This document shows positions 9,341 through 13,143 of a stretch of DNA of 13,143 nt, one piece after another. The notes beneath the pieces are model-generated. The model ran no database searches. It saw nothing but the letters and a program-made list of their open reading frames with translations, and had not been told where the DNA came from. Every line of letters starts with the position of its first letter. Position 1 is the stretch's first letter. The stretch covers positions 1 to 13,143 of the forward strand of contig JAAMPI010001554.1 in the NCBI GenBank assembly GCA_013054445.1, in the 5' to 3' direction. This DNA is from Cudoniella acicularis (lineage: Eukaryota; Ascomycota; Leotiomycetes; Helotiales; Helotiaceae). The position numbers and the translations under genes are program-made.

Positions 9341-9976
9341 CTACCCGATCAACCTATTCCTCTCCAACCAACCTCTAACGCCATCGCTACCGGAACCCTC
9401 CCTCCTAGGCCTTAATCCCCTCGCCTCCCTATCCTTCACCCTCCTCGCCGCCCTCTCTGCATCAGACGGCCCAAATCCTCCTCTCCACGGATCATTAGGC
9501 CAAGATCTACTTGCACTCTCAGCAGCTATCCGCCTTTCTTCCGCAGCAATCCACGCCATGACCATCGCTTCCTCTCGAGCTCGCCGCTCAGCCCTTCTTC
9601 TTTCGTCTTCACGCGCCTGCGACAGGAATGCTTCATATGTCATTTCGGGGGTGGAATATCGTTTATTAGGAGTTGGAAGTAACGTCGATGTAGTTGAGAG
9701 ATTCGTGGTGGAGATGTTCGCCTCGGGTTGTAAATACTCCTGCGACGGGCCTGCGGCGATATGATCGCGGCTTTGCTCTCGATGCTGGTTTTGAGGCCCG
9801 TATTGGATTAGTGTCCGCTCTGCGGGCGGTGGGTAGCTGACTGGACTTGGGTCTGATGGTGGGAAGAGAGGTGCAGATTGCGGTCTTGGCCTTTTGACTC
9901 GAGACTCCTTTCTCTTTGGCCTCGCCTCCTCCTTGACTGACTTTTTTGATTTCAAGGAGAGGGAGAAGAAGCCCAT
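9341..9976 (-). CDS. Conserved-looking hypothetical protein, 211 aa, basic N-terminus and charged helix
   Basis: A single open frame from ATG at 9976 (context CAAAAATGGGC) to TAG at 9341-9343. The start MGFFSLSLKSKKSVK has Gly2 but Phe3 and Leu6, so myristoylation is doubtful. Residues 9-33 are very basic (KSKKSVKEEARPKRK and on) and could be a nuclear signal or bind acidic partners. Residues 34-110 are Pro/Ser/Thr-rich and probably disordered. Residues 113-155 (MTYEAFLSQAREDERRR, then AMVMAWIAAEERRIA) predict a long charged helix, perhaps a coiled coil. The tail has PNDPWRGGF and ends WLERNRLIG. No enzyme motif and no membrane segment. It is convergent with the transcription factor, with two bases between stop codons. 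Function unknown. The non-random composition and clean ATG-to-stop frame make it a likely real gene. Confidence 0.72.
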   Translation of the reverse strand: MGFFSLSLKSKKSVKEEARPKRKESRVKRPRPQSAPLFPPSDPSPVSYPPPAERTLIQYGPQNQHREQSRDHIAAGPSQEYLQPEANISTTNLSTTSTLLPTPNKRYSTPEMTYEAFLSQAREDERRRAERRAREEAMVMAWIAAEERRIAAESASRSWPNDPWRGGFGPSDAERAARRVKDREARGLRPRREGSGSDGVRGWLERNRLIG

Positions 9977-10146
9977 TTTTGCCGTCTTCTCCCCTGTGCT
10001 CCTTTGCTTTTTTGTCTTTTGGATTGGTTTTGCTCGACCTAACTTATGCTCTTTGAGATATGCGATTTATGATGAGATGACTGTATGCGGTACGACGGTT
10101 AGATGGATAGGTGGGTTGAGGGTTTTCAGCGAGGCGCCCGGTGTTC

Positions 10147-10178
10147 TTCTTGTCTTCTTGCCTTCTTGTCTTGTTGTC
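10147..10178. repeat. Octamer tandem repeat (TTCTTGTC-type)
   Basis: Four 8-bp units in a row: TTCTTGTC, TTCTTGCC, TTCTTGTC, TTGTTGTC, two of them with one change. They are pyrimidine-rich except for G at fixed positions. The repeat lies about 170-200 nt upstream of the 211-residue minus-strand gene and may be in its 5' leader as a GA-rich tract. Confidence 0.85.
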
Positions 10179-10629
10179 TTCCCCTATCTTTTCCCTTTTG
10201 CTTTCTTTTTCTGATGTGATGGGTTTGCTGGATTGTCTCGTCTTGAATGTCTCAGAGATTGGAGATAGGCGTAGGTGTGCACGCACGTGTCGCAGAAAAG
10301 AGGATGGGATTCGTAAGGCTGGGTGATGGCGCTGGGCGGTCGGTGAGACCCAGAAAGTTCTGTAGCGGGAGATGTGATGTGATGGGAGCTGGGAGATGGT
10401 GATATATAGACGGATGGGCGGATGGATGGGCAGATGCACAGGGCAAATAAATAAGTACAATCAGAAGGTTTCCGTGAAATTATGACCCCAGCTTTTCATG
10501 CAAGTATGTACCGATGGCCCGGTACTGAGGTACTCGTACTATATTTTTTTGCTTGGGGAGGAGGTAATGTGAGTGTGAGTGCCGCGGCTAGTTCCTCGCG
10601 GAGTCGGGAGGGATGGCATGCGAAGTGCG

Positions 10630-10647
10630 GATTCGTGGATTCGTGGA
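10630..10647. repeat. Short direct repeat (GATTCGTG, two copies)
   Basis: GATTCGTG is repeated directly twice and followed by GAT. A short GGCT repeat follows shortly after. Simple-sequence DNA with no evident function. Confidence 0.7.
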
Positions 10648-10842
10648 TGTGGAGGCTGGCTGGCTGGCGGACTACCGGCATGAAACCCGAATATCGGAGG
10701 GGGATATTCTCGTACGATAAATAGATTTTTTGGGATGTTTGGTTGATGAGGTTAGGGATGGTTGGTATAGGGGAAAGCTGTTAATGTGTTGATTTGTTTA
10801 AAGAGTGCAGGGTAGACCCGACGAGGCGGTTGATGCGAGGCA

Positions 10843-10861
10843 GGGATAGGGATGGGATGGG
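10843..10861 (+). other. Canonical G-quadruplex motif
   Basis: GGG-ATA-GGG-AT-GGG-AT-GGG: four G-triplets with loops of 3, 2 and 2 bases, which fits the standard intramolecular quadruplex pattern. It sits in the G-skewed region upstream of the 211-residue minus-strand gene. Confidence 0.7.
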
Positions 10862-11182
10862 AAGCCCGTTCTGGGGGCGCCGAGGGTGTGAGACAGAGAT
10901 GAAGGGTTGTGGATGGGATGATGGGTTGGGAGGTTTATGCTCGCGAATGGAATGGATGATGGTAGTTGGATGGGTTGGTGGATTTGTGGGTGGGCTGACG
11001 GAACTTTCTCTTCTTGTGGGAAGAAGAGAGAGGGAGAAGAGANAAAAAAAAACAAGGTGTAATACCGGCCGGTAGGTACTTGGGTAGTTTTGTGTCGTCT
11101 TGGTTCTTGGGCGGGTTGGTGGGTTGGTGTTCGCGGGTACGTAATTTATAGCTTTACTGCGGGATGGGTGGCGGGTATCTTC

Positions 11183-11211
11183 TGCGGTTGCGGTTGCGGT
11201 TGCGGTTGCGG
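11183..11211. repeat. Hexamer microsatellite (TGCGGT)
   Basis: Four exact copies of TGCGGT followed by TGCGG, about 4.8 copies. Noncoding and likely length-variable; usable as a strain marker. Confidence 0.9.
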
Positions 11212-11869
11212 GTATCGAGGGTCCTGCGAGAGTGGGGAATCGTGCACTGGGTGGAAAAGGGGGAAGAGAAGGGGAAGAGTTCCAGAAATTCTGGGGGGTT
11301 CTCACTGGTGATATACAAGTAACTGATCAATTGATTATGTTTCAAAAAGCGCAGTTGCAAGTTAGGGTGGTGCTGAGTGAGCAGCTCAGCTGCCCTCAAA
11401 AGATTTCGTAAACAAATAAATTTTTAAAATCAAAGAGAAATAGTAATCGTCGTCGCTCGTCCAACTAAAAGGGTTGCTGCGTAATATTTAATGTTAGTGA
11501 GGTGGGGGATGTCGAATTAAAGGCGTTTGTTCGGGTGCGGGAGCTAGGTTTTCGGACATAGAGAGATGGTTGGAATGTGTGAGTGGTGCTGGGGAGTTGG
11601 GAGGTGGGAAGTGGTGAGTGGGATAGGGTGTGGTGGAAAGGGGAGGTGCCGAGTGAGACCGAGGCTGAGGCTGTGCTGTTTGTTGATAGTGCGGTGAGAG
11701 GTGACAGGTGAGAATTGGGTGTGAGGTGGCGAGGTGAGATAGGGATTACTGAACTTGTTTCGTATGAGACCACTGTACGAGTTAGTTGTTGGTTGGCTGT
11801 CAGTTGGTTGTGCCGTCTTTTGTTTGGGTCGTGTCAGCTGTTGATTGGGGTTTGGGGAGGAGATGAAAG

Positions 11870-12760
11870 TTTAAATGAGAAACATAAGAAATGATGAGAA
11901 ATTCAGGGGTTTTTAAGGGTGATAGTTGTTATTTGCATAGATTAATAGAGGTAACTTCTTTGCAGTTTTGTAAAATGAAGGAGATATGTTCCTAAAGGTA
12001 AGGATTATTTTGGGAAAGAAAATCTTTTGATATGCACGATACTGAGAAAGATCTGTATTTTTATAAGGCATGCGTGATACGGTTCGACAAGGTGTGTGCA
12101 ATAAAGTTTAAAAGAAATGTTCTGGAAATTCCCTAATTGAATAGCTTAAACTTTAAACTAAATTCTTTTGTCGGCTAATAATATGCTATTGCTTAGAAAT
12201 AATAAGTCCTCTGGTTCTACTGAATTTACTTTTTGTGATGAATATTTTAAGGGGTTTAAGCAGTTATGGCGGGGTAAGCGGGGTAGATAGCGAGTGAGTG
12301 GTCAGGGTCAGGAGGCAATTAATAAGTAAATACGATAAGTGAAAACGATAAAAGAAGAGAGGCGGAAAGTAGAAAAGATATAGGTAGGATAAGGAATAAG
12401 GGAGAAGGAGGAAATAGGAAAGAGGTGGTTAGGGGTCGCTCGCTAAATTGCAGTAGTGCACTGCCTGGAAATTAGCGATAGGAGGCGGAATACTCTCTAA
12501 AACACTGCTTACATTTTCGATAAATTCTTTATAGATTTGAGTTACTTATAAAAAGGACAGTTTTATAAGAATAGACTATATAATTGAAAGTTTTGTTCAG
12601 ATATATTATTATATTAGAAGCTTAAATGGTTGTCGAAAGAGCCGTTGCTTCTAAAAGGTTAGCTGTTCGATGCCAAATAAGTTTCTTTCTTCCCCTTTTT
12701 TAATATTAACTTGAGTTACAAGGGCTTAAAATATATTGAAAGAACTAGGTCTCGTTTCCA
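11870..12760. other. AT-rich island, possible decayed repeat
   Basis: The composition changes sharply from the G-rich DNA on its left. A hand count over 12521-12620 gives 19% G+C and many more TpA than CpA dinucleotides, as repeat-induced point mutation would leave. A purine-rich stretch at about 12330-12430 interrupts it. No ORF with an ATG and protein-like sequence is present, and no transposase or reverse-transcriptase motif can be read. It could equally be ordinary AT-rich spacer. Confidence 0.4.
12545..12569. repeat. Perfect 9-bp inverted repeat (hairpin)
   Basis: CTTATAAAA and its exact reverse complement TTTTATAAG flank a 7-nt loop. The arms are AT-only except for the outer C/G pair. 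It lies inside the AT-rich island. It lacks the GC stem plus T-run of an intrinsic terminator, which fungi do not use in any case. Confidence 0.7.
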
Positions 12761-12824
12761 TACAATTACGAAGGAAATTGCTACGGTTTCTGAGAGCTTT
12801 AGTGGTGAGGGATGTGAGTTTGGA

Positions 12825-12832
12825 GTCACGTG
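12825..12832. promoter_or_regulatory. GTCACGTG bHLH-type site upstream of the right-edge gene
   Basis: GTCACGTG matches the Cbf1/CDEI-type RTCACRTG consensus and lies about 270 nt upstream of the start at 13099. Similar sites occur at 5215-5222 and 5558-5565 in the left intergenic region. Binding is not shown. Confidence 0.3.
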
Positions 12833-12900
12833 CCGTGGATGCAGTCGCTGCCTATTTCAGTTGGCGGACTTCAGGCCACCTCATCTTTCAAACCTTCGTT

Positions 12901-12906
12901 TATATA
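12901..12906 (+). promoter_or_regulatory. TATA-like element of the right-edge gene
   Basis: TATATA within TTTATATATC, 193 nt upstream of the ATG at 13099, followed by pyrimidine-rich sequence such as CTGCTCCCATTTC and CACTCTCC. The placement fits a promoter with a leader of roughly 100-160 nt. Confidence 0.35.
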
Positions 12907-13098
12907 TCTGCTCCCATTTCTGAATCAATGAATCTTCAATTCACTCTCCATTAACGAATGGACACGGCCTATCTCACGCCGTGTTATGTACTCTTCGAGA
13001 ATTCAAACCCTCCGACACTCCGACATCCATCGCACCAAAGAGCTCGAGCTCCCACCTCATCAACTTCGTCCAAGCACTTGTCATAAAACATCCGCACA

Positions 13099-13143
13099 AT
13101 GAGCCATCAAGAACAGGAAAAAATAAGCACCCCCCACTTCTAC
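13099..13143 (+). CDS. Start of an unidentified gene, cut by the right edge
   Basis: The ATG at 13099 sits in CACAATGAG, close to the fungal start consensus (A at -3), and opens a frame MSHQEQEKISTPHFY that is still open at the window end. The sequence before it changes to a CT- and A-rich promoter-like leader with a TATA-like element. Fifteen codons are too few to name a product; no signal peptide pattern is seen. Confidence 0.55.
   Translation, partial: MSHQEQEKISTPHFY

Larger units (their letters stand above)
9977..13098. other. Right intergenic region without a convincing gene
   Basis: About 3.1 kb between the minus-strand start at 9976 and a plus-strand start at 13099. 9977-10380 has pyrimidine stretches and an octamer repeat. 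10380-11860 is strongly G-rich on the plus strand, with minisatellites, a G-quadruplex motif and one ambiguous base (11043). 11870-12760 is AT-rich with a purine tract and a hairpin. 12770-13098 is the likely promoter of the right-edge gene. Open frames here lack ATG starts or are low-complexity Pro/Ser/Thr or Gly/Trp-rich translations produced by the base skew. Confidence 0.7.

Noticed and set aside
9558..9764. Plus-strand frame opposite the 211-residue gene
   Set aside because: A shadow of the minus-strand coding sequence with no independent support.
10751..10760. TTAGGG as a sign of telomeric repeat
   Set aside because: Only one copy, with no tandem array.
11465..11773. Minus-strand 102-codon Ser/Thr/Pro-rich frame
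   Set aside because: It begins at GTG, and the composition follows directly from the G-over-C strand skew.
12600..12690. Possible tRNA or tRNA-derived element with a B-box-like GTTCGATGCC near 12667
   Set aside because: A D-stem can be drawn, but its loop is too long, and neither the anticodon stem nor the T stem pairs. A second TTCGA near 12083 also fails to fold.

Overview
The window looks like nuclear DNA of a filamentous ascomycete (Pezizomycotina). It has a fungal Zn2Cys6 transcription factor, short 45-74 nt introns with GT-AG ends and CTAAC/CTGAT-type branch sites, a CACAATG-type start context and long low-complexity intergenic DNA. The class cannot be fixed from sequence alone. Two ambiguous bases (5278 and 11043) mark this as draft sequence.

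Layout. Positions 1-3773 (minus) hold most of a large, mostly disordered, probably N-myristoylated protein of unknown function. It has one 55-nt intron and an apparent one-base frameshift in a run of eight C; its 3' end lies beyond the left edge. Positions 3774-6758 are a divergent intergenic region of nearly 3 kb. It holds candidate promoter tracts, a CCAAT box, short tandem repeats, one doubtful AT-rich 66-codon ORF, and upstream ORFs for both flanking genes. Positions 6759-9338 (plus) hold a complete Zn2Cys6 transcription factor (798 or 813 residues, depending on an ambiguous 45-nt intron) with a Fungal_trans_2-like regulatory domain and a four-residue terminal exon. Positions 9341-9976 (minus) hold a 211-residue basic and helical protein of unknown function, convergent with the transcription factor and only two bases from it. 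Positions 9977-13098 carry no convincing gene. They comprise pyrimidine repeats, a strongly G-skewed stretch with a canonical G-quadruplex motif, and an AT-rich island that may be a decayed repeat. At 13099 a new plus-strand gene starts and leaves the window after 15 codons.

No operon-like or defence-like system is visible. The most informative points are the layered control signals around the transcription factor (an upstream ORF overlapping its start, a phase-neutral intron, and a terminal intron whose retention runs antisense into the neighbour), the nearly touching convergent stop codons, and the homopolymer frameshift in the left gene. Functional links between the genes are not shown by the sequence.
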